Assembly: GCA_964553535.1 (NCBI GenBank)
Contig: CAZKLK010000004.1
Coordinates: 1-33,971, forward strand
DNA: 33,971 nt
Reading direction: 5' to 3'
DNA from: JALHSV01 sp964553535
GTDB taxonomy: Bacteria > Nitrospirota > Thermodesulfovibrionia > Thermodesulfovibrionales > SM23-35
The notes under the pieces are model-generated. The model was given only the letters and a program-made list of their open reading frames with translations, did not search any database and was not told where the DNA came from. Both the position numbers and the translations under genes were made by a program. Below, piece by piece: positions 1 to 7,593 of this stretch (positions are counted from its first letter, which is position 1; each line of letters begins with the position of its first letter).

Positions 1-343
1 TCCAATAAAAATAAAAGAATGAACAATTCCTATCCACAAGGTTCCCAGAAGAGGCTTTTTTTATTATCTGCCACATAATCTCAAGGTCTATTCCAAAGTA
101 TTCATGGGCGAGAACATTTCTGAAATCAGCTATTTTACGCCACTCTATGAAAGCGTATTTCTCCTGTATATCTTGAGGAATTTTTCCTGATGCTTCACCA
201 ATTATTTCAAAATTCCTAACTATAGCATCCAGTCTCATTCTGTCTCCAATAAGCTCCTGATAAGACAGATTCCCCACGTAATTTTGAATGTTGTTTGCCG
301 ATTCAAGGATGTCCTCAAGGTACAGGATATAGCTTCTACGCAT
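1..343 (-). CDS. hepT: HepT-like HEPN-domain ribonuclease toxin (DUF86), 3' end disrupted/partial
   Basis: This is the toxin half of a MntA/HepT (nucleotidyltransferase/HEPN) module; HepT proteins are small alpha-helical RNases. Reading from the ATG at 343 gives MRRSYILYLEDIL..., and about residue 83 is RNVLAHEY, the RX4HXY catalytic motif of HEPN toxins. Residues 1-96 look like a normal HepT up to a WQIIKK helix. The frame then runs into the 53-bp terminal repeat and encodes an unrelated tail (SSGNLVDRN...), with no stop before the window edge. The usual last helix of about 15-20 residues is therefore missing. The gene overlaps the end of mntA by 8 nt, as is typical of the pair. Either the gene is broken by an element or the join is an assembly error; the active site is intact. 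Confidence 0.85.
   Translation of the reverse strand, partial: MRRSYILYLEDILESANNIQNYVGNLSYQELIGDRMRLDAIVRNFEIIGEASGKIPQDIQEKYAFIEWRKIADFRNVLAHEYFGIDLEIMWQIIKKASSGNLVDRNCSFFYFYW
3..55. repeat. 53-bp terminal inverted repeat, left copy
   Basis: Positions 3-55 are the exact reverse complement of 33918-33970. Reading outward from the window, both copies begin at the same boundary (GCCTCTTCTGGGAACC...) and end in an A/T-rich tract. One or two bases outside the match differ, consistent with a 1-base indel. On this side the repeat replaces the 3' end of hepT. It is most likely the edge of a dispersed element at which the assembly broke. Confidence 0.85.
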
Positions 344-626
344 AGCTGACTTCTCTGAGAATATTTTCTTTCAATTGTGGTCTCAGTGCATCGGTGGTTA
401 CCAAATCCAATTTCCGAGAAAATATGTCTTCAAGATAAAATTTCAGATCCATAAAGTTATCGAAGGTCTTGCACCCTGACTCAAACTCCACAAGGACATC
501 AATGTCACTGCCTTCCCGTGCTTCGCTCCGTGCAAAGGAGCCGAAAATACCGATTTTCTTTACACCATATTTTTGCTTAATAAGTCTTTCATTGCTTTTC
601 AATATTTCAATGGCGTTCACTTTCAT
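336..626 (-). CDS. mntA: MntA-like nucleotidyltransferase antitoxin
   Basis: Minimal nucleotidyltransferase of about 96 residues, the antitoxin partner of HepT. In characterised systems MntA neutralises HepT by adding AMP to a tyrosine of its RX4HXY motif. The signature GSX10DXD is complete: GSFARSEAREGSDID at about residues 30-44, followed by a VLVEF strand. The ATG at 626 is preferred over the GTG one codon upstream because it directly follows a GAGGGG stretch. The gene overlaps hepT (ATG 343, stop 336) and has its own sigma-70-like promoter. It is intact although its partner is truncated. Confidence 0.88.
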   Translation of the reverse strand: MKVNAIEILKSNERLIKQKYGVKKIGIFGSFARSEAREGSDIDVLVEFESGCKTFDNFMDLKFYLEDIFSRKLDLVTTDALRPQLKENILREVSYA

Positions 627-657
627 CACCCCTCATACATCAAAGTCTTTGACTCTA

Positions 658-686
658 ATTCTACCTTTCATCGAGATATAAAGCAA
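658..686 (-). promoter_or_regulatory. sigma-70-like promoter of mntA-hepT
   Basis: On the minus strand, TTGCTT (681-686) is separated by exactly 17 nt from TAGAAT (658-663), about 32 nt upstream of the mntA start. Four of six -35 positions and five of six -10 positions match the consensus. The position relative to the operon fits; expression is not shown. Confidence 0.55.
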
Positions 687-798
687 AGTGTTTGAAAAGA
701 GTCTCGGTTGATTTCGTCAGTAACTCGTAGGGAATCGGTGTTGACGGTCTGTTGACGCTCTTTGCGAAAACGAAGGCATTGAAAAATAAGGAAAAGGC

Positions 799-874
799 TG
801 GTGGACGGTAGGGGATTCGAACCCCCGACTTCCACGTTGCGAACGTGGCGCTCTCCCAGCTGAGCTAACCGCCC
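799..874 (-). tRNA. tRNA-Ala (anticodon CGC)
   Basis: The minus strand folds as a complete 76-nt cloverleaf. The 7-bp acceptor stem GGGCGGT/ACCGTCC includes the G3-U70 wobble that marks tRNA-Ala. The D arm is TTAGCTCAGCTGGGAGAGC, the anticodon stem CCACG/CGTGG has loop TTCGCAA (anticodon 839-841), and the T arm contains GGTTCGAATCCC. The discriminator A and the CCA end (799-801) are encoded. It reads GCG codons. No intron or variable arm is seen. Confidence 0.97.
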
Positions 875-1031
875 ATCTTTTTTTCTGATATACTATCACA
901 GCGGCGCGATATATATCTGCAGGCCGTCTAAAGCGCCATACAGTATAACAAAAACCGGCAGAAATCCTGTATAAGAGAGCGGGGGCGCTGTGAATGCATT
1001 GCTACCTGATAATGGCTGACGGGCACAATTG

Positions 1032-2987
1032 ATGAAGCAGCGGATCGGCGTTTACATTTGCAGCTGCGGCACCAATATTTCCAACGCCCTGGATATCGGC
1101 GAACTTTCCGGGTACTCCTCCAGCCTCAATGATGTTGCTTACGTCAAAGCACATGATCTCCTCTGTTCTCAGGAAGGCAAAAATTTTCTCTGTGACGACG
1201 TCAGGCGTCAAAAACCGGATCGCATTGTCATAGCCGCTTGCACCCCGAGGGAGCACGAAAAAACCTTCAGAAATTGCCTTTTAAAATGCGGGTTCAATCC
1301 ATATCTGTTTCAAATGGTGAACCTGAGGGAGCAGATTGCGTGGGCAATAAGGGATAAAGACGATGCAAATGAAAAAGCCCGGTTGCATATCCGGGCGGCC
1401 GTAAAACGGGTGGCGCTGCATGAACCGCTGGAGACCCGGACAATCGATTGCAATACCGGCGCCCTTATAATCGGAGCGGGCGTGGCCGGCATGGAGGCCG
1501 CGCTCATACTGGCCCGTTCCGGAAGGAAAGTCCGTCTGGTTGAACGGAATTCTTATATTGGCGGCAAAGTCATGCAGTATGAGGAGGCATTCCCCTCGAT
1601 GGAGTGCTCCTCGTGCATGCTCGCGCCAATGATGGATGAAATCCTCCATCATGAGAATATCGAGGTGTTAACCCTCAGTGAAGTGAAAGAAGTCGCCGGG
1701 TTTGTGGGAAATTTTACCGTCAGCATAGAAAAAAAAGCCGGACACGTGGACAGCAGCAAGTGCGTCGGCTGCGGGGAATGCATTGAGCAATGCCCTGTCA
1801 CTATGAAGAATGCGTTCGATTATCGCATGAGCGACAGGAAGGCAATCGACCTTCCATTCCGGGGAGCGCTCCCCAACGTCCCCATCATCGACATAGCGCA
1901 TTGCCTTCGCTTTCACGGTCAGGACTGCGCAGTCTGCAGGGAGGCCTGCCGGTTTGACGCAATCGATTATGATGAAGCTGATAAATGCATCGAAAGGAAT
2001 GTTGGAGGGATTATTGTCGCGACCGGATTTGACTCATTTGATCCTTCAATGATCTCCCATTCCGGTTACGGAATAATGCCCGATGTTTACACAGGCCTTG
2101 AATTTGAAAGGATTCTGTCCCAGAACGGCCCGACCGGCGGCAATCTTTTGATGAAAAATGCGAGGGGGCCAAAATCTATCGCAATAATTCACTGCACCGG
2201 CAACGGGGATGAAAAAATAATGGATTATAGTTACGGGGTCTGCTGTCTTTATGCGGCAAAAGCGGCGCACATGATAAGAAAACGCCATCCGGAGGTCAAA
2301 GTCTTTGACCTCCGCGCCACCCGGTGCGCGCCGGGCGGCGACGGACAATCGTTTCTGAACGCGCCCGCCGGTTGGAAGAATTTCAGAATTATCAGGACAT
2401 CTCTGCCGATGGATATTAAGGTCAGTCAGGGGAAAAACAGAATCAGCATCTCGTGCCCCGATATTGCAGGGAAGCGGAGGAGAATATCTGTTGACATGGC
2501 GGTCCTCTGCACCCCGATGGTTCCGGCTCACGGTTCGGACAGGCTTTCGGAAATCTTGCAGATTCACCGGGACGGGCACGGGTTTTTCACCGGATGGCAT
2601 CCCATGCTTGATACAGTATCGACAGCGCTCGAAGGAATATATGTCGCGGGCTGCGCGCAGGGTCCGAAGGATATCCGGAGATCGGTAACGCAGGGAGCTG
2701 CCGCAGCCGGAAAGCTTCTCTCCGCTCTTGTTCCGGACAGGAAACTTGAGTTAACCCCTGTAACTGCTGAAATCGATGGCGACGTCTGCTCTGGATGCAT
2801 GATCTGCGCCGGCATTTGTCCGTATAAGGCTATCGCCTATGACGCCGCGAATCACGTCGCCGTCGTCAACGAGGTGCTCTGCAAGGGGTGCGGGATCTGC
2901 GCGGCTGCCTGCCCGAGCGGGTCCGCGCGCAACAGGCACTTTACAACGGAGCAAATATGCGCGGAGATTTCGGAGCTGCTGCGGTGA
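1032..2987 (+). CDS. hdrA: HdrA-like FAD/iron-sulfur electron-bifurcating subunit
   Basis: Flavoprotein core of the HdrA-MvhADG type complex, which splits electrons from H2 between ferredoxin and a second acceptor. Domains in order: an N-terminal HdrA motif (ICSCGTNI, about residue 10); an FAD Rossmann motif GAGVAGMEAALILA near residue 148; conserved cysteines MECSSCM near 197; an inserted ferredoxin motif CVGCGECIEQCP near 242; a second cysteine set (CAVCREAC); and a C-terminal pair of [4Fe-4S] motifs, CSGCMICAGICP near 586 and CKGCGICAAACP near 617. The length of about 651 residues is usual for HdrA. All motif positions that are selenocysteine in some methanogens are Cys here. A TTG lies one codon upstream of the chosen ATG. 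The stop overlaps the GTG of mvhD. No hdrB or hdrC is adjacent. Confidence 0.93.
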   Translation: MKQRIGVYICSCGTNISNALDIGELSGYSSSLNDVAYVKAHDLLCSQEGKNFLCDDVRRQKPDRIVIAACTPREHEKTFRNCLLKCGFNPYLFQMVNLREQIAWAIRDKDDANEKARLHIRAAVKRVALHEPLETRTIDCNTGALIIGAGVAGMEAALILARSGRKVRLVERNSYIGGKVMQYEEAFPSMECSSCMLAPMMDEILHHENIEVLTLSEVKEVAGFVGNFTVSIEKKAGHVDSSKCVGCGECIEQCPVTMKNAFDYRMSDRKAIDLPFRGALPNVPIIDIAHCLRFHGQDCAVCREACRFDAIDYDEADKCIERNVGGIIVATGFDSFDPSMISHSGYGIMPDVYTGLEFERILSQNGPTGGNLLMKNARGPKSIAIIHCTGNGDEKIMDYSYGVCCLYAAKAAHMIRKRHPEVKVFDLRATRCAPGGDGQSFLNAPAGWKNFRIIRTSLPMDIKVSQGKNRISISCPDIAGKRRRISVDMAVLCTPMVPAHGSDRLSEILQIHRDGHGFFTGWHPMLDTVSTALEGIYVAGCAQGPKDIRRSVTQGAAAAGKLLSALVPDRKLELTPVTAEIDGDVCSGCMICAGICPYKAIAYDAANHVAVVNEVLCKGCGICAAACPSGSARNRHFTTEQICAEISELLR

Positions 2988-3421
2988 AGGCCTTCGAGCC
3001 GAAAATCCTCGGATTCCTCTGCACATGGTGCTCCTATGCGGCGGCCGACGCCGTAAGCAGTACGGAGAAAAAATTTCCGCATAATGTCAGATTCATCCGG
3101 CTTATGTGCACCGGCAGGATTGATCCGGAGTTCATCATGAAAGGTTTTCAGTCCGGGGCGGATGCGGTGATTATACTCGGATGCCATCCCGGCGACTGCC
3201 ATTACGGGCAGGGCAATTATGCCGCTCTCCGCAGGTTTTACCTTCTGCGGCGCGTACTGAGTCAGTTCGGCATCGCGGAGCGACGATTGCGTCTTGAGTG
3301 GGTGTCGGCGTGCGAGCCGGAGAAACTCGCGGAAACGCTGGAGGCAATGTCGGAAGAAATCAAGGTTATGGGGCCATTACAGCGGGAGATTGCCGCCGGC
3401 GCCGGAAACTATAAACGATAG
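2984..3421 (+). CDS. mvhD: MvhD, delta subunit (electron transfer to HdrA)
   Basis: Small [2Fe-2S] protein that wires the Mvh NiFe hydrogenase to HdrA. The family motifs CTWCSY (near the N-terminus) and GCHPGDCHY (middle) are present. I chose the GTG at 2984 because it overlaps the hdrA stop (GTGA), has a GGAG about 8 nt upstream, and gives the usual family N-terminus (KAFEPKILGFLC); an in-frame ATG at 2957 would add nine residues. At about 145 residues the length is normal. It lies between hdrA and the hydrogenase subunits, as in other Hdr-Mvh operons, and is separated from mvhG by a 143-nt gap that holds a repeat. Confidence 0.92.
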   Translation: MKAFEPKILGFLCTWCSYAAADAVSSTEKKFPHNVRFIRLMCTGRIDPEFIMKGFQSGADAVIILGCHPGDCHYGQGNYAALRRFYLLRRVLSQFGIAERRLRLEWVSACEPEKLAETLEAMSEEIKVMGPLQREIAAGAGNYKR

Positions 3422-3449
3422 CGGCATGAGAATATTGAATGCAATATCC

Positions 3450-3531
3450 TGCCCTTCCTCTTTTTGCCACTTCGACTGCGCTCAGGGCAGGCTCCGGGAG
3501 GGACTTTACCCCTCTTTGGCAAAGATGGGCA
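3450..3531. repeat. MITE-like dispersed repeat between mvhD and mvhG
   Basis: An imperfect inverted repeat: TGCCC...TTTTTGCCA at 3450-3469 pairs with TGGCAAAGATGGGCA at 3517-3531. The interior contains CACTTCGACTGCGCTCAGGG, a sequence type I recognise as a dispersed intergenic repeat in many draft genomes, plus a CCCCTCTTTGGCAAAG stretch. It splits an otherwise tightly packed operon. Confidence 0.6.
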
Positions 3532-3550
3532 AAAGGAGATTTTCTGATAA

Positions 3551-3568
3551 ATGACTGTTCAATTATGA
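3551..3568 (+). promoter_or_regulatory. possible 5-codon leader ORF coupled to mvhG
   Basis: A strong Shine-Dalgarno (AAAGGAG, 3532-3538) precedes ATG ACT GTT CAA TTA TGA. The TGA overlaps the mvhG ATG at 3565 (ATGA), while the Shine-Dalgarno is about 26 nt from mvhG itself. Translation of this mini-ORF could deliver ribosomes to mvhG by coupling. It may be chance; the alternative is a non-ATG mvhG start nearer the Shine-Dalgarno. Confidence 0.25.
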
Positions 3569-4545
3569 TGCCCGGCAACGCAATTTCTAAACCGAAGGCC
3601 GCATTCTACTGGTGCGCGTCATGCGGAGGGTGCGAAGAGGCAGTGCTTGATCTTGCGGAAGATTTTCTTGCTCTCGCTGAAGCGTTCGATATTGTATTCT
3701 GGCCCGCGGCCATGGACTTCAAAATGAAAGACGTTGAAAAGCTCGGGGACGGTGAAATATCCGTCTGTTTCATTAACGGCGGGATACGGACGTCTTATCA
3801 GGAGCAAGCCGCAAAACTTCTGAGGCGGAAGTCGTCCCTTGTCATAGCTTTCGGTGCGTGCGCTCATCTGGGAGGCGTGCCGGGCCTCGCCAATTTTATC
3901 AGACGCGCGGATATTTTTAAATATGTTTACCGCTCATCGCCTTCAGTTGTTAATCCGGATAACAAAGAACCCCGGGAGCAAACGGACATCGATGCCGGGA
4001 TATTATCTTTGCCTTCATTTTTTGATACCCTCCGGACCCTCGATCAGGTTATCGACGTTGACTGTTACCTGCCCGGCTGTGCGCCTCCTCCTGATCTTAT
4101 CATAAAGGCTGTAAAGGATATTCTGTCAGAAACCCTTCCAGACAGAGGAGCTGTGCTTGCCCCCGATAAGGCGCTTTGCGATTCCTGCGGAAGAAAAGCC
4201 ACCATGCCCGTGAAATCCGTGATACGCAAGATCAGCAGGGTACATGAGGCGCTGATTGACGCGGACCGTTGCTTCCTTGATCAGGGAATAATTTGCCTTG
4301 GCCCGGCGACGCGGGATGGCTGCGGCAAGCGGTGCATCAATGCGAACATGCCCTGCCGCGGATGTTTCGGCCCGACAAGCAGGGTGCAGGATCAGGGCGC
4401 GAAGTTCATGTCTGCTCTGGCGTCTGTCATAGATGCGAAGGACGAGCCGGAAATACTCCGGATTACCGGTTCAATTGCGGATCCCGCGGGGCTGTTCTAT
4501 TTCTATTCGTTGCCGTCATCAATGCTGAGGCACGGCAGTCAATAG
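3565..4545 (+). CDS. mvhG: MvhG, NiFe hydrogenase small subunit (group 3c)
   Basis: Iron-sulfur electron-transfer subunit of F420-non-reducing (methyl-viologen-reducing) type NiFe hydrogenase, which relays electrons from the NiFe site towards MvhD/HdrA. The N-terminal motif FYWCASCGGCEEAV holds the proximal-cluster cysteines. It is followed by FGACAHLGGVPG, then the LPGCAPPPD motif, and C-terminal cysteine groups (CDSCGRK, CLGPATRDGCG, CRGCFG) for the other clusters. I chose the ATG at 3565 (an ATG at 3568 is also possible). The frame stays open far upstream, but that part is repeat DNA and family members start just before KPKAAFYWC. It is followed 3 nt later by mvhA. At about 326 residues the length is normal. 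Confidence 0.9.
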   Translation: MMPGNAISKPKAAFYWCASCGGCEEAVLDLAEDFLALAEAFDIVFWPAAMDFKMKDVEKLGDGEISVCFINGGIRTSYQEQAAKLLRRKSSLVIAFGACAHLGGVPGLANFIRRADIFKYVYRSSPSVVNPDNKEPREQTDIDAGILSLPSFFDTLRTLDQVIDVDCYLPGCAPPPDLIIKAVKDILSETLPDRGAVLAPDKALCDSCGRKATMPVKSVIRKISRVHEALIDADRCFLDQGIICLGPATRDGCGKRCINANMPCRGCFGPTSRVQDQGAKFMSALASVIDAKDEPEILRITGSIADPAGLFYFYSLPSSMLRHGSQ

Positions 4546-4548
4546 AGA

Positions 4549-6012
4549 ATGAATAAACGCATTACCATAGATCCGATTACAAGGCTTGAGGGGCATGGGA
4601 AGATAGAGATCTTCCTGAACGATGACGGCGATGTGGAGAGAGTATTTCTCCAGGTGCCCGAACTAAGGGGGTTTGAGGCATTTTTAACCGGCAGGCCCGC
4701 CGAAGAGATGCCGCGCCTCACGTCAAAGATATGCGGCGTGTGCCCGACGGCGCATCACATCTGTTCCGCAAAAGCGCTTGATGATCTTTACAAGGTTGAT
4801 CCGCCTTATGCCGCAAAGAAGCTCAGGGAATTAATGTATGCCGCTTTCATCCTCGAGGACCATTTATTGAATTTATTTTTTCTCGGCGGTCCGGATTTTA
4901 TTGCCGGGCCCACAGCGCCTCCCTCCGAGAGAAATATCTTCGGGGTTATCGCAAAATTAGGCGCTGAAATTGTTGGCAAGGCAATCAAACTCAGGAAAGA
5001 TTGCAGGGATATCATTGCTTTTTTGGGCGGCAGGGTGATTCATCCCGTTTGCGCTCTCCCGGGCGGAATTTCAAAGCCGGTGTCCGAAGATGAAAGACGG
5101 AAAATCATGGAAGTGGCGCGGGGGGCTATCGCGTTTCTTCAGGACACTTTCAGGATATTCGATTCCATCGTGGCAAGGGATAATGTCTGTCGGGCCCTGC
5201 TGATGCCGGACATGCTCGCGCTTGAAACTTACTATATGGGGATGGTCGATAAGCAGAACAGGGTCAGTTTTTACGACGGGGAAATCGGGGTCGTCGCGCC
5301 GGACGGCAGTGTATTTGTGAAATTCGAGCCGAAAAACTATCTGCTTCATGTGGGGGAGCATGTCGAGACATGGAGCTTTGCCAAATACCCGTATCTCAAA
5401 AATGTCGGATGGCGGGGATTTACCGACGGCATAAGCAGCGGCATTTATAAAGTCGGGGCTCTCGCGAGGATGAACGTCGCGGACGGAATGGCGACGCCGC
5501 TAGCGCAGGAGGAGTACGAGAAATTGTTCAGCGCCATTGGCGAAAAACCGGCGCACAATAATATCTTGTCTCACCGGGCCCGGCTTGTCGAGGCGCTATG
5601 CGCCGCTGAACGGATGCTGGAACTGGCTGCGGATGACGGCATCATGGATACGCACATCAGAAATATCCCATCCGGGTCCCCGCGGGAGGGAATCGGCGTT
5701 GTTGAGGCGCCGCGGGGAACTTTAATTCACCATTACAAAAGCGACGCGAACGGGATTATAGCGGAGGCGAATCTGATCGTCGCGACGGAGCAGAACGCTG
5801 CCGCTATGAACATGTCCGCTGAGAATGCGTGCCGGCAGTTTGTCCGCAAGGGGGTGGTGACGGAAGGCATTCTCAATATGGTGGAGACTGTGATCCGCTC
5901 ATACGATCCCTGTCTGGCGTGCGCCACCCATATGATGAAGAAAGGCAGCGGTTTTGCGGTTCATGTCATTAATCACCGCGGTGAAGTTCTTCCTGAGGAT
6001 GAAATGTCTTGA
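4549..6012 (+). CDS. mvhA: MvhA, NiFe hydrogenase large subunit (group 3c)
   Basis: Catalytic subunit that oxidises H2 at a NiFe centre in the cytoplasm. Both nickel-binding motifs are present: L1 as SKICGVCPTAHH near residue 60 and L2 as DPCLACATH near residue 460. After the L2 His another 26 residues follow (GSGFAVHVINHRGE...); whether an endopeptidase removes them, as in most NiFe hydrogenases, cannot be read from the sequence. The protein is 487 residues and begins MNKRITIDPITRLEGHGKIE, the classic large-subunit N-terminus. No maturation genes (hyp) or protease gene are in the window, so they must be elsewhere. Confidence 0.94.
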   Translation: MNKRITIDPITRLEGHGKIEIFLNDDGDVERVFLQVPELRGFEAFLTGRPAEEMPRLTSKICGVCPTAHHICSAKALDDLYKVDPPYAAKKLRELMYAAFILEDHLLNLFFLGGPDFIAGPTAPPSERNIFGVIAKLGAEIVGKAIKLRKDCRDIIAFLGGRVIHPVCALPGGISKPVSEDERRKIMEVARGAIAFLQDTFRIFDSIVARDNVCRALLMPDMLALETYYMGMVDKQNRVSFYDGEIGVVAPDGSVFVKFEPKNYLLHVGEHVETWSFAKYPYLKNVGWRGFTDGISSGIYKVGALARMNVADGMATPLAQEEYEKLFSAIGEKPAHNNILSHRARLVEALCAAERMLELAADDGIMDTHIRNIPSGSPREGIGVVEAPRGTLIHHYKSDANGIIAEANLIVATEQNAAAMNMSAENACRQFVRKGVVTEGILNMVETVIRSYDPCLACATHMMKKGSGFAVHVINHRGEVLPEDEMS

Positions 6013-6120
6013 GTTTGTGATCTCCGACGGGCATTACGCAAATGCCGGGGGATGACAACATTTATGATGCCTCAATGCTATTATAGAATACATATGAAAT
6101 TCAGAAAGAGGTAAGATCGA

Positions 6121-6342
6121 ATGGTAATAAGCGTGAATTGCATGGGTCTCAAATGTCCTCAGCCTATTCTAAAGATAGCCGCGAAATCAACGGATGTCAG
6201 CCCGGGTGACGTCCTTGAAGCCGTTGCCGACTGCCCGACTTTCGAACAGGATGTCCGGCAATGGTGTGAAAGAGCCGGAAAGACTTTGCTGTGGGTCAGA
6301 TCCGAGGGCGGAGGCAAATGGCGCTGCCACATTCAATTTTGA
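6121..6342 (+). CDS. TusA-family sulfur carrier/sulfurtransferase
   Basis: A 73-residue protein of the TusA/YedF/SirA family, which carries persulfide sulfur on a conserved cysteine for tRNA thiolation, molybdenum-cofactor maturation or sulfur metabolism. The family motif CMGLKCPQPIL lies at residues 7-17, with the CPxP active-site cysteine. An AGAGGTAAG Shine-Dalgarno precedes the ATG. The gene follows mvhA by 108 nt. In several sulfur-metabolising microbes TusA-like genes lie beside hdr genes, so a sulfur-delivery link is possible but unproven. Confidence 0.85.
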   Translation: MVISVNCMGLKCPQPILKIAAKSTDVSPGDVLEAVADCPTFEQDVRQWCERAGKTLLWVRSEGGGKWRCHIQF

Positions 6343-6380
6343 ACGGTCTCAGCCGGTGATGTGTTCATGGGAGGATTCTT

Positions 6381-7589
6381 ATGCAAGCATACATAAAAGA
6401 TTTGGTGCAAAAAAACAGCGCTAAAATCCTGCTCATTGTTCTTGACGGGCTCGGGGGCTCCCCCCTTCACGGCAGGACAGAGCTCGAAGCCGCCGTCAAG
6501 CCGCATCTTGATGAACTCGCTCGCGCGTCGGCATGCGGCCTTCATGTCCCTGTAGCGATGGGCATAACCCCCGGGAGCGGGCCGGGTCATCTGGCGCTCT
6601 TCGGATATGACCCGTTTGAATGGCAGATAGGGCGCGGCGTGCTCGAGGCGCTTGGGCTTGGTCTGGAGCTAGGGAAAACGGACGTCGCGATAAGGGTCAA
6701 TTACGCGACAATTGAAAACGGCGTCATCAAGGACAGGCGGGCGGGAAGGATTCCAACCGAACGGAGCAGAATAATCACCATGCGTCTTCAGGAAAAAGTT
6801 CAAAAAATAGAAGACGCCGAAGTGATTCTTGCTCCCGGCATGGAGCACCGTTTTGCCGCGGTGCTGAGATTCCCCGAACCACTGCCGCCCGGGTCCGGTT
6901 CAATAAAGGATACCGATCCTCAGAAAGAAGGCCGGGAGCCTGTTCCGGTTATTCCCTGCGCGCCTGAGGCCGGGCGGGTGGCTCGGGTAGTTGAGAAATT
7001 CATTTTCAGCGTAGCGGAGATCCTGAAGCATGAGCCGGCGGCGAATTATATCCTTCTGCGCGGAATCGCGCAGGTGCCGGATATCCCTAACTTCAATGAG
7101 ACATACGGGCTCAAGTCGCTGTGCATCGCGGTCTATCCGATGTATCGCGGGCTCGCGCGGCTGATAGGCATGGATGCGCCCTCCATCGCAGGCGATGTGC
7201 CGTCTGAAATCGAGTTTCTGAAAAAGAATTATCATGACTATGATTTCTTTTTCCTGCACGTAAAGAAAATCGATTCTTGCGGGGAGGACGGGAATTTTGA
7301 CGGTAAAGTTCAAAAGATAGAAGAGTTCGACGCCTTGCTGCCGGAGATTCTGAGCCTGAAGCCGGACGTCGTCATAATTACAGGAGACCATTCAACGCCC
7401 GCGGTGCTCCGGAGCCATAGCTGGCATCCGGTTCCGTTGATTTTCGGTTCACCCTATGTCCTGGGGGGGACCTGTCGGGCATTTTCCGAGCGCGAGTGCC
7501 TGAAGGGCGAACTGGGAACCTTTCCGACAGTCAACATCATGCCTTTGGCCCTCGCCAACGCAGGTCGCCTTAAGAAGTTCGGCGCTTAA
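6381..7589 (+). CDS. apgM: 2,3-bisphosphoglycerate-independent phosphoglycerate mutase, archaeal type
   Basis: Interconverts 3- and 2-phosphoglycerate using a metal-bound phosphoserine intermediate (alkaline phosphatase superfamily). The N-terminal metal motif LLIVLDGLGG lies at about residues 16-26, the catalytic Ser region in GITPGSGPGHLALFGYDP near 60-78, and the C-terminal metal ligands in TGDHSTP plus HSWHPVPLIF. The length (402) matches the ApgM family rather than the longer GpmI. A GGAGG 8 nt upstream supports the ATG. It is followed 4 nt later by the TatD fusion, so the two are probably co-transcribed. Confidence 0.93.
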   Translation: MQAYIKDLVQKNSAKILLIVLDGLGGSPLHGRTELEAAVKPHLDELARASACGLHVPVAMGITPGSGPGHLALFGYDPFEWQIGRGVLEALGLGLELGKTDVAIRVNYATIENGVIKDRRAGRIPTERSRIITMRLQEKVQKIEDAEVILAPGMEHRFAAVLRFPEPLPPGSGSIKDTDPQKEGREPVPVIPCAPEAGRVARVVEKFIFSVAEILKHEPAANYILLRGIAQVPDIPNFNETYGLKSLCIAVYPMYRGLARLIGMDAPSIAGDVPSEIEFLKKNYHDYDFFFLHVKKIDSCGEDGNFDGKVQKIEEFDALLPEILSLKPDVVIITGDHSTPAVLRSHSWHPVPLIFGSPYVLGGTCRAFSERECLKGELGTFPTVNIMPLALANAGRLKKFGA

Positions 7590-7593
7590 TCCC

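Noticed and set aside
1032..3421. Possible selenocysteine in HdrA or MvhD, as in some methanogens.
   Set aside because: All motif positions are Cys codons and there is no in-frame TGA in either gene.
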